From NCBI GenBank assembly GCA_964404165.1, contig CAYOIZ010000018.1:1-64000 (forward strand): 64,000 nucleotides of DNA. The letters are read 5' to 3'. Under the pieces are notes generated by a model. That model ran no database searches. It had not been told where the DNA came from and saw only the letters and a program-made list of their open reading frames with translations. This stretch comes from DASYLJ01 sp964404165 (lineage in GTDB: Bacteria; Desulfobacterota; Binatia; DP-6). The position numbers and the translations under genes are program-made. Of the stretch, positions 16,292-25,934 are shown piece by piece; position 1 is the first letter of the stretch, and each line of letters begins with the position of its first letter.

Positions 16292-17695
16292 CTACCCGAA
16301 GGTCATAGCACGAAGGTCGGGCGCGACAACCAGTAATCCAGCGGTCCGCTCACGAATCGCGTCCAGATGGACACCGGGGGCTATTTCGCGCAGGACGAAC
16401 CCTTCCGGCTCGATCGTGAAGAACCCGAGATCGGTGACGACCTCGCGTACACAGCCGAGCGCGGTCAGGGGATAGCGGCAGGCGTCGACGAGCTTCGGCT
16501 CGCCGGCGCGCGTGGTGTGGAACGTGAGGACGATCACCCGTCCCCCACCCGACGCCAGGTCCATGGCGCCGCCGATGCCGCCTTTGCCCGTCGCGGGCAC
16601 GTTCCAGTTGGCCAGATCGCCGCGCTGGGACACCTCGAACGCTCCGAGGACGACGGTCGAGACGCGACCGCCGCGGGCCATCGCGTGGGCGGCGGCACTG
16701 TCGAAGAACGCCGCCCCCGGCAGCAGATGCACCAGCTGCCCGCTCGCATTGTAGAGATCGACGTCCTCCGCCCCCTCCTCCACGAGCGGACCGTAGCCCA
16801 GCATGCCGTTCTCGGCGTGCAGCACGACGTCCTGCGCCGGGTCGATGTAGCTCGAGACGAGCGTCGGCAGACCGAGCCCGAGGTTGACGTACTCCCCGGG
16901 GCGGAGGCGACGCGCGACGTACCGCGCCATCAGATCGGGGGGGAGACCGCCGAGCTCCGGACGCGCCTCCTGCTCGACGACGCGGCCATGCGCCCGCGTC
17001 AACGCCCGAACGGCGGGCACGTCGAGCGGGTGGGCGGTCGGCACCACCCGGTCGACCCAGATGCCGGGGGTCACGACGGCCTCGGGGTCGAGCGCTCCGG
17101 GCGCGACCACCGCATCCACCTCCGCGATGGTGACACGCGCCGCAGAGGCGCACACCGGGTGGAAGTTCCGGGCCGCGCGTCGGTACACGAGATTGCCGAG
17201 CCGATCGGCCCGGTGCGCCCGCAGCAGCGCGACGTCGGCGCGGATGGCGGTCTCGAGGAGGTGCTCGCGGCCGTCGAACCACCGCCGCTCCTTGCCTTCG
17301 GCGACGGACGTGCCGGCGCCGGTCGGGGTCCAGAATGCGGCGAGCCCCGCACCACCGGCGCGGATGCGCTCGGCCAACGTCCCCTGCGGAACCAGCTCGA
17401 CCTCGATCCGACCGGCGCGCACGAGCGTCTCGATCGGCGTCACGCGCGTCGGGTAGGCGACGAAGCTGGCGACGATGCGTCGCACCAGTCCCGCCTCTGC
17501 AAGAATCTGCGCGGACCAGGGCCCCGCCCCCGGCGTGTTGAAGACGAGCGTCAGGTCGCGCACGCCGCGATCGCGCAGGGCGAGCAACAGGCTGTTCGGC
17601 CATCCCTGCATGACGCCGAAGCCTCCGAACAGGATCACCGCACCGTCCTGCACGTCGGCGACGGCCTCTGCGGCGCTCGCGACGACCTTGTCCAC
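16292..17695 (-). CDS. Fused 3-oxoacid CoA-transferase (SCOT-type, subunits A and B)
   Basis: Transfers CoA between a CoA ester and a free acid (family I). The 467 aa join both subunits in A-B order. The N-terminal half has VQDGAVILFGGFGVMQGWPN. The C-terminal half, from about residue 253 (MARYVARRLRPGEYVNLGLG), carries the catalytic Glu295 in ENGMLGYGP. GKGGIGGAMDLASG marks subunit B. The substrate is not evident; succinyl-CoA:3-ketoacid or a related acid is possible. It is divergent from an acyl-CoA synthetase, which fits acid activation and degradation. Confidence 0.9.
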   Translation of the reverse strand: MDKVVASAAEAVADVQDGAVILFGGFGVMQGWPNSLLLALRDRGVRDLTLVFNTPGAGPWSAQILAEAGLVRRIVASFVAYPTRVTPIETLVRAGRIEVELVPQGTLAERIRAGGAGLAAFWTPTGAGTSVAEGKERRWFDGREHLLETAIRADVALLRAHRADRLGNLVYRRAARNFHPVCASAARVTIAEVDAVVAPGALDPEAVVTPGIWVDRVVPTAHPLDVPAVRALTRAHGRVVEQEARPELGGLPPDLMARYVARRLRPGEYVNLGLGLPTLVSSYIDPAQDVVLHAENGMLGYGPLVEEGAEDVDLYNASGQLVHLLPGAAFFDSAAAHAMARGGRVSTVVLGAFEVSQRGDLANWNVPATGKGGIGGAMDLASGGGRVIVLTFHTTRAGEPKLVDACRYPLTALGCVREVVTDLGFFTIEPEGFVLREIAPGVHLDAIRERTAGLLVVAPDLRAMTFG

Positions 17696-17770
17696 GCGCC
17701 GCGGTCATACACACCCGACGACACGCCGTCACCCTTGCGGCCGACGCGACCCGCCTGCTACCCGGGCCCG

Positions 17771-19504
17771 ATGGACCTGGCCGACGTCATGGCCGAGCTG
17801 CGACGCTCGACCGACACCTTCGGACCGTTCGTGCGACAGCAGGCGGAGCAGATCCCCGATCGCACGGCGCTGCGCTTCGAGACCGAGAGCGTCACCTACG
17901 GCGCCTACGACGTCGAGGTGAACCGGCTGACGGCGGCGCTGCGACGCGCCGGCGCTGCGCCCGGCCAACCGATCGCCATCCTGTGCCAGAACAGCCCCCT
18001 TTTCCTGGTGGCCCTCGGCGCGGTTGGCAAGCTCGGCGCCATCGGCGCGCTCGTCAACACCCACGTCACCGGCGGCGGCCTGACCCACGTCCTGCAGGCG
18101 TCCGGGGCGACGCTCGGCGTGTGCGATGCGCATGCGTTGCCGGCGCTCGACGCCGTCGCGGGCACGCATCCGGTCCGCTTCCTCGCCGACGCGCCCCCGG
18201 GTACGCCGCTTCCGCGCGACGTCGTACCGCTCGGCGACGCGCTACCGGCCACCGCGCCCGAGCCCGACATCCCCGACATCCGCGGCGGCGACGTGTTCCT
18301 CTACATCTACACGTCCGGCACCACCGGCTATCCGAAGCCGGCCGTCGTCCGGCACCTCAAGTTCACGATGGGCGGCGTGAGCCTGTCGCAGTGGCTCGGC
18401 ATCGAGGCCGGCGAGACGGTCTACGCGCCGCTGCCCCTCTACCATGGTGAGAGTCTCTTCGTCGGCTTCTCGCCGGCCTTCCGCGCCGGCGGCACGTTCG
18501 CCTCGCGACGCCAGTTCAGCGCCAGCGCGTTCCTCGACGACGTCCGCCGCCATGAAGCCGTCGCGTTCGTCTACGTCGGTGAGCTGTGCCGCTACCTCCT
18601 GCGGCAACCGCGCACCGCGCACGATCGCGACCACAAGCTCCGCGTCGCAGCCGGGGCCGGTCTCCGTCCCGACGTCTGGGTCGCCTTCCAGGAGCGCTTC
18701 GGCGTCGGCCGCATCGTCGAGATGTATGGTGCCACCGAGGGCAACGTCGCGTTGCAGAACTTCGACGGACCGGTCGGCTCCGTCGGCCGCCCGCACGCCA
18801 TGATGGAGGAGCAGGTCGCGCTGGTGCGGTACGACCTCGCGGCCGGCGCGCTGGTGCGCGGCCCCGACGGCCGGGCCGTCGCCTGTGACGCCGACGAACC
18901 CGGCGAGCTGCTCGGCAAGGTCGGCACGGCGGGCGCGATGGAGTACGACGGCTACACCGACCGCGAGGCCACCGAGCGCAAGCTGGCGCGCGACGTGTTC
19001 GTCCCCGGCGACGCCTGGTTCCGCACCGGCGATCTCCTGCGTCGCTCCGCCGACGGCTGGTACTACTTCGTGGATCGCATCGGCGACACCTTCCGCTGGA
19101 AGGGCGAGAACGTCGCCACGCAGGAGGTGGCCGACGTCCTCAACGGCGCGCCCGGCGTCGGCGAGTCGAGCGTCTACGGTGTCACGGTCCCCGGCAGCGA
19201 CGGCCGCGCCGGCATGGCGGCCGTGGTGCTGGAGCCGGAGGCCAGCTTCGACGGTGCCGCCCTCTGGCGTCACGCCGACGCCCACCTGCCCCGCTACGCG
19301 ATGCCCGCCTTCGTCCGGGTGGTGCCGACGATGGAGGTCACCGGGACGCAGAAGCAGCGCAAGCAGGGTCTCGCCGCAGAAGGCTGGGAGCCCGAGCAGG
19401 TCGGCAGTGACCCGATCCTGGTGCGCGACGACGAGCAACGCACCTATGTGCCGCTCGACGCCGAGCGCCTCGCCGCACTCAGGGCGGGTCGACTGCGGCT
19501 GTGA
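17771..19504 (+). CDS. Fatty-acyl-CoA synthetase, FATP/SLC27-like
   Basis: 577 aa adenylate-forming enzyme that activates a long- or medium-chain acid to its CoA ester. The ATP-binding motif YTSGTTGYPKP is at 180-190, MYGATEGN is the second core motif, and FRTGDL...DRIGDTFRWKGENV marks the hinge. This last form is typical of the FATP/FadD6 branch rather than classical FadD. Its last 26 bases overlap the convergent ligase gene at 19479. It is divergent from the SCOT-type CoA-transferase. Confidence 0.93.
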   Translation: MDLADVMAELRRSTDTFGPFVRQQAEQIPDRTALRFETESVTYGAYDVEVNRLTAALRRAGAAPGQPIAILCQNSPLFLVALGAVGKLGAIGALVNTHVTGGGLTHVLQASGATLGVCDAHALPALDAVAGTHPVRFLADAPPGTPLPRDVVPLGDALPATAPEPDIPDIRGGDVFLYIYTSGTTGYPKPAVVRHLKFTMGGVSLSQWLGIEAGETVYAPLPLYHGESLFVGFSPAFRAGGTFASRRQFSASAFLDDVRRHEAVAFVYVGELCRYLLRQPRTAHDRDHKLRVAAGAGLRPDVWVAFQERFGVGRIVEMYGATEGNVALQNFDGPVGSVGRPHAMMEEQVALVRYDLAAGALVRGPDGRAVACDADEPGELLGKVGTAGAMEYDGYTDREATERKLARDVFVPGDAWFRTGDLLRRSADGWYYFVDRIGDTFRWKGENVATQEVADVLNGAPGVGESSVYGVTVPGSDGRAGMAAVVLEPEASFDGAALWRHADAHLPRYAMPAFVRVVPTMEVTGTQKQRKQGLAAEGWEPEQVGSDPILVRDDEQRTYVPLDAERLAALRAGRLRL

Positions 19505-21017
19505 GACGCGCAGCCTCGTCCCGCAGCGCCGCTTTGTCGACCTTGCCACTGCCCTTCTGCGGCAGCGCCTGCTCGGTGCGCAGCCACAGGTGGCGCGGCA
19601 CCTTGTAGCTGGCGAGCCGCTCGCGACAGTGCGCCAGCAGCGCATCGACGGCGACCGCGCGCTTCACGACGACGAACGCCGCCACGTTCTCGCCGCGCAG
19701 CGCATCGGGCACGCCGACCGCATGCGCCGCCGCCACCTCCGCATGCTCGAGCAGCACCGCCTCGACCTCGGCCGCCGCGACGTTCGCACCCGCCGTCTTG
19801 ATGACGTCCTTCGCCCGACCGACGAAGTGGAGCGCCCCGTCCGCGTCGACGCGGCCGAGGTCGCCGGTGTGGAAGAAGCCCCCGGCGTCGACACAGTCCG
19901 ACGGCGCCTGGCCGAGGTAGCGCGACAGGAGCTCCGGCCCACGCACGCAGATCTCGCCGTCCACGCCCGTCGCCACCGCCATACCCGTCGACGGATCGAC
20001 GATGCGCAGCTCGCGCCCTCCGACGGGCGGGCCGTGGCTCGTCGTACGCCGCTCGCGGGGCGCGTCCCACGGCCACGCACAGCAGAGTGGCGGCGTCTCG
20101 GTCATCCCGTACGAGCCGACGGCGTGGTGATCGGGCGGATAGATCCGCGCCGCCCATTTGGTGTTGGCCCCGACGCCCTTCGCGAGGTGCAGGGTCGTCT
20201 GCGCGAAGCGGGGATGCGCGAGCAGCGCCTCCGCCTGATGCGGCCACGCGAAGAACACCGTCACCCGTTCGGCCTCGAGCAGGCGCAACGTCTCGCCGGG
20301 CTCGAACACGTCCTGCAACACGACGGCCGCACCGCGCGACAGCGTCGCCAACGCCACCGCGACGAGCCCGCCCGCGAAGAAGAACGGCAGATAGCCCCAC
20401 GTGCGATCCGCGGGCGTGATGCCGAGCACCGCGGCATCGCCGTCGGCGGCGAGGCACAGGGACCGCTGCGTGTGCACGACGCCCTTCGGTTCCGCGGTCG
20501 AGCCGGACGTGAACACGATGGTGGCGTCGTCGTCGGGTGCCGGCGCCGGCGGCAACGGCGCCGCCCGCCCGAGCAACGGCGACAGGTCGACGGCCGCGTC
20601 GTCGTCCGGCGGCTCCAGCAGGACGACGACGCGCGGGGCCGGCAGCGTGGCGAGCGACGCCGCGAAGTCGTTGCGCAGGAAGCGGCGCACCGCGACCAGC
20701 ACCTCCACCTCGGCGAGCGCGAGCGCATGCCCCAGCTCACGCGCACGGTAGAGCGTGTTGAGCGGCACGAGGACGCCGCCGCAACGCCACACCGCGAAGG
20801 CGATCACGATCCACTCCGGCCAGTTCGGCAGCAGCAGCCCGACGCGGGTGCCGCGGCCGACGCCATGCGCCGCCAGCGCCGCGGCCACGCCGTCCGCACG
20901 CGCGCACAGCGTTGCGAAGTCGAGCCGACCACGCGCCGACACGAGCGCGGCTCGGGTCGGGAAGCGCGCCGCCAGATCGTCGAGCAGCGCCGGCAGCGTC
21001 ACCGGCGACGACGTCAC
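19479..21017 (-). CDS. Acyl/aryl-CoA ligase (class I adenylate-forming, benzoate-CoA-ligase-like)
   Basis: 512 aa from a GTG at 21017 that overlaps the amidase stop (GTGA, 21014-21017). The AMP-binding motif is FTSGSTAEPKGVVHT, then SYGMTETPP, HTGDLGRVDADG, and the C-terminal catalytic Lys region PQKGSGKVDK. The general pattern, including FFFAGGL, resembles benzoate- or cyclohexanecarboxylate-type CoA ligases. The substrate cannot be set from sequence. Probably translated with the amidase upstream, which could release the acid it activates (inference). Confidence 0.92.
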   Translation of the reverse strand: MTSSPVTLPALLDDLAARFPTRAALVSARGRLDFATLCARADGVAAALAAHGVGRGTRVGLLLPNWPEWIVIAFAVWRCGGVLVPLNTLYRARELGHALALAEVEVLVAVRRFLRNDFAASLATLPAPRVVVLLEPPDDDAAVDLSPLLGRAAPLPPAPAPDDDATIVFTSGSTAEPKGVVHTQRSLCLAADGDAAVLGITPADRTWGYLPFFFAGGLVAVALATLSRGAAVVLQDVFEPGETLRLLEAERVTVFFAWPHQAEALLAHPRFAQTTLHLAKGVGANTKWAARIYPPDHHAVGSYGMTETPPLCCAWPWDAPRERRTTSHGPPVGGRELRIVDPSTGMAVATGVDGEICVRGPELLSRYLGQAPSDCVDAGGFFHTGDLGRVDADGALHFVGRAKDVIKTAGANVAAAEVEAVLLEHAEVAAAHAVGVPDALRGENVAAFVVVKRAVAVDALLAHCRERLASYKVPRHLWLRTEQALPQKGSGKVDKAALRDEAARLTAAVDPP

Positions 21018-22438
21018 ACGCCGGGCCGCGGCTCCCGCGGCCACTCGTCCGCCGGACACTCGCGCTCGTAGGCACGCGCGACCTGCAGGAGCAGGTCCTC
21101 ACGGCCGCGCTCGGTCACGATCTGTAGCCCGACGGGCATCTGCGCCGCGGTCAGCCCGCACCGCACGGTGATCGCCGGGTGCCCCGTCATGTTGAACGGG
21201 TACGAGAACGCGACGGCGTGGATCGGCGACGTCAGCTTCTCGCCGTCGATCTCGGCGGGCAGCGGCCCGCCGGCCGCGAAGGCGACGCTCGGCATGGTCG
21301 GCGTAAGCAGGACGTCGCAGCGCGCGAACAGCGCCGCCATCTCCTCGATGAGGTGGCGACGGTCCTCCTGGCAACGCGCCACGTCGGCCGCCCCGAGCGC
21401 GGAGCCGAACGAGATGCCCTTCAGGAATCCACGGCCCCACTCGCCACGGTGCTTCTCGACCAGCGGCGCGAGACGACCGAAGGTCTGGAAGCTGTTGAGC
21501 GCGGCCCAGGCGAAGCCGACGTCGGTGAAGCGATCGGCGACGCGCTCGACGGGCTGCCCGAGCGTACGTCCGACGACGTCCACCGCACGCTCGACGAGCG
21601 TGCGCACCTCCGGATCGACGCGGGCGTAGCCGAGCGTCGGGCTGTAGGCGAGCCGCAGTCCGGACGGCACGTGCTCGAGACCGTCCATGTACGACGGACC
21701 CGCGTACGCCAGCGAATCGGGATCGTGCGAATCGTAGCCGGCGACCGCGTCGAGGCAGAGCGCAGTGTCGGTGACGCAGCGGGTGAGCGGGCCGCGCGAG
21801 ATCGTGTCGACCCAGTCCCGCACCGACAGCGGCCCCCGCGAGATGCGCCCGAACGTCGCCTTGATGCCGACGAGCCCCGTGTACGACGCCGGGATGCGGA
21901 TCGAGCCGCCGCCGTCGCCACCGGTCGCGATGGGCACCATGCCCGCCGCCACCGCCGCCGACGATCCACCGCTCGAGCCACCCGGCGTTCGCGACAGGTT
22001 CCACGGATTGCGGGTCACGCCGAAGAGGTGGTTCTTGGTGAACGCGGTCGAGCCGAACTCGGGCATGTTGGTCTTGCCGACCGGGATGGCCCCGGCGCGA
22101 CGCAGGCGCGCCACCTGCGTGGAATCGCGCACGGCGACGTTCTCGCGGAACGGCACCGAGCCGTACGTGGTGGCGAGGCCCTCGAGCGACTCCTCGTCCT
22201 TCACCCCGAACGGCACCCCCGCGAGCGGCCCCGGATCCTCGCCTCGCGCGATGCGCTCGCCGAGCGCGCGCGCCTCGGCCATCGCCGCCTCGGTGCGCAA
22301 GGCGACGAACGCGTTCAGCGTGGGATTGACCTCGGCGATGCGGGCCAGCGTCGCCTCGATGACCTCCACCGGGGACAGCTCGCGACGCCGCACCGCGGCA
22401 GCGATCTCGTGGGCGGAACGATAGGCCAGGTCCGACAT
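21014..22438 (-). CDS. Amidase-signature family hydrolase
   Basis: 474 aa from the ATG at 22438. It hydrolyses an amide to acid plus amine or ammonia. The Ser-cisSer-Lys triad region is complete: Lys80 (FGVKDE), the GGSSGGSS loop at 153-160, and Ser179 in GGDGGGSIRIP. Without gatC/gatB neighbours it is unlikely to be GatA. It is co-translated with the acyl-CoA ligase downstream, suggesting an amide-to-CoA-ester route. Divergent from the GH84 gene. Confidence 0.93.
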   Translation of the reverse strand: MSDLAYRSAHEIAAAVRRRELSPVEVIEATLARIAEVNPTLNAFVALRTEAAMAEARALGERIARGEDPGPLAGVPFGVKDEESLEGLATTYGSVPFRENVAVRDSTQVARLRRAGAIPVGKTNMPEFGSTAFTKNHLFGVTRNPWNLSRTPGGSSGGSSAAVAAGMVPIATGGDGGGSIRIPASYTGLVGIKATFGRISRGPLSVRDWVDTISRGPLTRCVTDTALCLDAVAGYDSHDPDSLAYAGPSYMDGLEHVPSGLRLAYSPTLGYARVDPEVRTLVERAVDVVGRTLGQPVERVADRFTDVGFAWAALNSFQTFGRLAPLVEKHRGEWGRGFLKGISFGSALGAADVARCQEDRRHLIEEMAALFARCDVLLTPTMPSVAFAAGGPLPAEIDGEKLTSPIHAVAFSYPFNMTGHPAITVRCGLTAAQMPVGLQIVTERGREDLLLQVARAYERECPADEWPREPRPGV

Positions 22439-22518
22439 GCGCGGCACTCTGCCCGAGCGTCGCCGTCGCTGTAAAGCAGTTGCCGGCGTCGTCGCCGGCG
22501 ACGTATAGCCCTGCCACG

Positions 22519-24279
22519 ATGCGAACCGGCTCGCTGCTCGTGGCGCTCTGCCTCGCGCTCGCCGCCGGCACGGCGATGGCGAAGACACCTTCTCTGCGGG
22601 GCGTGGTCGAGGGCTACTACGGCAAGCCCTGGAGCGGGGCGGCACGGCGCGACGTCATCCGCTTCCTCGGCGAGCGCGGCATGAACGCGTTCGTCTACGG
22701 GCCGAAGAACGACCCCTACCACCGCGACCGCTGGCGCGACCTCTACCCCGACGACGCGCTCGCCGACCTGCGCGCCACCGCCGTCGCCGCACGCGCGGCA
22801 CGCGTCCGGTTCATCTACGCGCTGAGCCCGGCCCTGGACATCTGCTACGCCTGCGACGCCGACTTCCGCGTCCTCACCGACAAGCTGGCGCAGGTCGCCA
22901 GCGCGCGCGTCCGTCGGTTCGCCCTCTTCTTCGACGACGTTCCCGAAGGGCTCACGCATCCGGAGGACCTCGCCGCCTACGGCGGCAACTCGTCGGAGGC
23001 GGTCGCACGCGCCCACGCCGACCTCACCAACCGCGTCGATCACTGGCTGCGCACGCACGGGCTCGCGCGGCTCACCTTCATGGTGCCGACCGACTATTCC
23101 GGCACCGCCTGCAATCCGTACCACACCGAGCTCGGCCGCCGGCTGCGGCGCGGCCTTCCCGTCGGCTGGACCGGCGACGCCGTGCTCACACCACGGGTGA
23201 CGCGCGCGCAGGCCGTCGCGCGCCGTGCCTGCGTCGGCGGGCATCCCGTCGTGCTCTGGGACAACTACCCCGTCAACGACGTCGTGCTGTCGAACAATCT
23301 GCACCTCGGGCCGCTGACCGGCCGCGACCCCGACCTGCCGGGGGCACTCGCCGGCCACCTGCTGAACCCGATGACGCAGCCGTACGCGAGCCTCGTCGCG
23401 CTCGCCACCGCCGCCGACTATCTGCGCGATCCCCGTGGGTACGACGCCGAGGCGTCGTGGCGGAGCGCGGTGGCGACGCTGGACACGGGCCCCGGCCTCG
23501 CCATCCTCGCCGAGCAGACGCGCAGCTCGGTGCTCGATCTCGACGACGCCGCGACGCTGCACGCCATCGTGGAGCGGATCGACACGACGTGGAGCACGCC
23601 GGCGTGGACCGGCGCCGTCGACGACCTCGACGCCGAGAGCGCGCGACAGGCGAGCGCGCCCGGTGCCATCGCCGCGACCCTCGGCGGCACGGCGCTCGGC
23701 AGCGAGATCGCCCCGTGGGTGATCGAGCTGGCGACGCACGCCGACCAGGCCGCAGGCGCGGCGCAGCTGCTGCGGGCCATGAAACCGTCGTTCGCGAGCC
23801 TCACCGTCACGCCGAGCGGCGACGGCGTGCGTGTCGCCGGACGCGTCCTTCCCCCCGACACGGCGACGGTCGCCGCACGAGCGCCGGCGTTCGGAACGCC
23901 GCCGCCCGCCCCGGACATCGGCGGCTATCTGCGCTGCCTCGGCAACATCCTCGGCGCCGACATCCGTCTGTGTCCCGAGTACGGCCTCAACGTCCACGGC
24001 AAGGGTCTGTGCATCATTCCGCAGAGCCTGACGCAGATCCAGATCATCACCGACCGCAACGTCCATCGCCGGCTGCTCGGCGTCGTCGCTGCGCACTACA
24101 CGGCATGGCACGCGCGCCAGGGCGCCGGCACGACACCGCTGACGCTCACGGCCGACGGTGCGCCGATCACGCTCGCCGGCGACGGCACGTTCGACGCCGT
24201 CGTCCCCGGCCGACCGACGACGCTGCTGCTCACGACACCCGCCGGCGACGCCACCGCCGCAGTCATCACGCTGCGCTGA
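22519..24279 (+). CDS. Exported GH84-family beta-N-acetylglucosaminidase-like protein
   Basis: 586 aa from the ATG at 22519, with a signal peptide at 1-21. The catalytic TIM barrel shows GVVEGYYGKPWS at 28-39, GPKNDPYHRDRWRD at 61-74, and the Asp139-Asp140 pair (FALFFDDVP) that in GH84 polarises the substrate acetamido group and acts as acid/base. LWDNYPVND is also conserved. The C-terminal ~120 residues hold several Cys and a beta-rich end. The family includes bacterial hyaluronidase-like enzymes and animal O-GlcNAcase. The natural substrate here is unknown. Confidence 0.9.
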   Translation: MRTGSLLVALCLALAAGTAMAKTPSLRGVVEGYYGKPWSGAARRDVIRFLGERGMNAFVYGPKNDPYHRDRWRDLYPDDALADLRATAVAARAARVRFIYALSPALDICYACDADFRVLTDKLAQVASARVRRFALFFDDVPEGLTHPEDLAAYGGNSSEAVARAHADLTNRVDHWLRTHGLARLTFMVPTDYSGTACNPYHTELGRRLRRGLPVGWTGDAVLTPRVTRAQAVARRACVGGHPVVLWDNYPVNDVVLSNNLHLGPLTGRDPDLPGALAGHLLNPMTQPYASLVALATAADYLRDPRGYDAEASWRSAVATLDTGPGLAILAEQTRSSVLDLDDAATLHAIVERIDTTWSTPAWTGAVDDLDAESARQASAPGAIAATLGGTALGSEIAPWVIELATHADQAAGAAQLLRAMKPSFASLTVTPSGDGVRVAGRVLPPDTATVAARAPAFGTPPPAPDIGGYLRCLGNILGADIRLCPEYGLNVHGKGLCIIPQSLTQIQIITDRNVHRRLLGVVAAHYTAWHARQGAGTTPLTLTADGAPITLAGDGTFDAVVPGRPTTLLLTTPAGDATAAVITLR

Positions 24280-24312
24280 ACACGCCGCGCGACGGTGCTA
24301 GGGTCCACCGCC

Positions 24313-24969
24313 ATGCACGAGAAATTCACCGCCCTCACGCCCGAGCGCTACGCCTACCTCGTGGCGCACAACCCACCGCAGGACGCGGTGCTGCGCGATC
24401 TCGCGGAGGAGACCGCGGCGCTCGGCGGCATCAGCATGATGCAGATCGCCATCGAGCAAGGGGCATTCCTGACGCAGCTGGCGCGGCTCCTGAACGTGCG
24501 ACACGCCATCGAGGTCGGCACCTTCACCGGCTACAGCGCCATCTCCATCGCACGCGGGCTCGCCGACGGCGGGCGCCTCGTGTGCTGCGACGTCAGCGAG
24601 GAGTGGACGGCGATCGCCAAGCGCGCATGGACGCGCGCCAGGCTCGACGATCGCATCGAGCTACGGATCGGCCCGGCGCTCGACACGCTGCGCGCCCTGC
24701 CCCGCACGCCCGACGTCGACCTCGCCTTCGTCGACGCCGACAAACCGAACTACCGCCACTACTACGAGGAGCTGCTGCCGCGCCTGCGGCAGAACGGGCT
24801 CATCGTATTCGACAACGTCCTCTGGGGCGGCGCGGTCGCCGATCCGTCGAACACCGACGAGTCGACACTGGCGCTGCGCGCGCTGAACGACTTCCTCGTG
24901 ACCGACGCGCGCGTCGAGGCGGTCATGCTCCCCGTCGCCGACGGCCTGTTCCTGGTGCGGAAGCGCTAG
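24313..24969 (+). CDS. Class I SAM-dependent O-methyltransferase (caffeoyl-CoA OMT-like)
   Basis: 218 aa from the ATG at 24313. The SAM-binding motif is IEVGTFTGYSAISIA, then acidic CCDVSEEW, and metal-binding LAFVDADKPNY with FDNVLWGG, all typical of the OMT_3/caffeoyl-CoA methyltransferase family. The enzyme probably methylates a catechol-type hydroxyl using Mg2+. It follows the GH84 gene by 33 bases on the same strand. Its last 4 bases overlap the convergent YfcH-like gene. Confidence 0.93.
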   Translation: MHEKFTALTPERYAYLVAHNPPQDAVLRDLAEETAALGGISMMQIAIEQGAFLTQLARLLNVRHAIEVGTFTGYSAISIARGLADGGRLVCCDVSEEWTAIAKRAWTRARLDDRIELRIGPALDTLRALPRTPDVDLAFVDADKPNYRHYYEELLPRLRQNGLIVFDNVLWGGAVADPSNTDESTLALRALNDFLVTDARVEAVMLPVADGLFLVRKR

Positions 24970-25847
24970 CCGAGACAGGCCGCCAGCGCTCCGGCCAGCT
25001 CGGGCTGCCGCCAGGCGTAGCCGTTGCGTTCGGCCACGGCCGGCAGCACGCGCTGGCCGGTGAGCAGCATGTCGGCCATCTCTCCGAGGACGAGGCGGAG
25101 CGCCAGCCCCGGCACGGGCAGCACGGCGGGCCGGCCGAGCGCGTGCCCGAGCGCCTGCACGAAGTCGCGGTTCGTCACCGGATGGGGTGCCGTCACGTTC
25201 ACCGCACCCGCGTAGGCGTCGTTGCCGAGCGCCTCGCGGACGAGCCCGACGACGTCGTCGCGGTGCACCCACGACATCCACTGCCGTCCGCCGCCGATCG
25301 GCCCGCCGAGACATGCACGGAACGGGATCAGCATCTTCGCGAGCGCGCCCCCGTCGGGCGCCAGCACGACGCCGAAGCGCAGGCGCGCGACGCGCAGGCC
25401 GAGCGGCTCGGCGCGCAGCGCCTCGGCTTCCCAGTCACGGCACACGCGCGCCAGGAAGTCGTCCCCGGGGCCGAACGACGTCTCGTCCAGCGGCTCGTCG
25501 CCGTGCGGACCGTACCAGCCGACCGCCGAGGCGTTGATCAGCACCTTCGGACGCGCCGGCGCGAGCTCGATCGCCCGTACCAGCGAACGTGTTGCCTCGA
25601 TGCGGCTCGAACGGATGGCCGCCTTGCGTGCCACCGTCCATCGCCCGTCGGCGATCGATTCGCCGGCGAGGTTCACGACGGCGTCGCTGTCGGCGACGGC
25701 CGGCGCGAGCGCGTCCCAGCCCACCGCGCGCCCCGGCACGCGGCCCGGCTCGCGGCTCACCACGGTGACCGCGTGACTCGCGGCGCGCAACGCGTCGCAG
25801 AGTCGCTTCCCCACGAGCCCAGTGGCCCCCGTCACGAGCACCCGCAT
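24966..25847 (-). CDS. TIGR01777/YfcH-like NAD(P)-binding epimerase-family protein
   Basis: 293 aa from the ATG at 25847 (another ATG six codons upstream at 25865). The extended SDR Rossmann motif is VTGATGLVGKRL, followed by NLAGESIADGRW and SAVGWYG, typical of the YfcH/SDR39U1 group. The C-terminal DUF1731-like part includes MADMLLTGQRVLPA. The biochemical role of this group is not established. Divergent from the CaiB/BaiF transferase. Confidence 0.93.
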   Translation of the reverse strand: MRVLVTGATGLVGKRLCDALRAASHAVTVVSREPGRVPGRAVGWDALAPAVADSDAVVNLAGESIADGRWTVARKAAIRSSRIEATRSLVRAIELAPARPKVLINASAVGWYGPHGDEPLDETSFGPGDDFLARVCRDWEAEALRAEPLGLRVARLRFGVVLAPDGGALAKMLIPFRACLGGPIGGGRQWMSWVHRDDVVGLVREALGNDAYAGAVNVTAPHPVTNRDFVQALGHALGRPAVLPVPGLALRLVLGEMADMLLTGQRVLPAVAERNGYAWRQPELAGALAACLG

Positions 25848-25934
25848 GGGGGCGCCACCTAACATGCGAGACGCGGGGACCCAAACGCTCCGTACCGGTT
25901 GCGACGGGGGCGCGGACCGTGCGACTTCCCGGCC

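Noticed and set aside
16367..17770. N-terminal extension of the FATP-like ligase frame
   Set aside because: The open frame runs 468 codons upstream of the ATG at 17771, but covers the CoA-transferase gene in antisense and has no family similarity.
21014..22438. Amidase as GatA of the Asp/Glu-tRNA amidotransferase
   Set aside because: No gatB or gatC beside it, and the neighbour is a CoA ligase; a general amidase is the simpler reading.
22439..24111. Upstream extension of the amidase frame into the GH84 gene
   Set aside because: The amidase family start fits the ATG at 22438; the rest is antisense to a conserved glycosidase.
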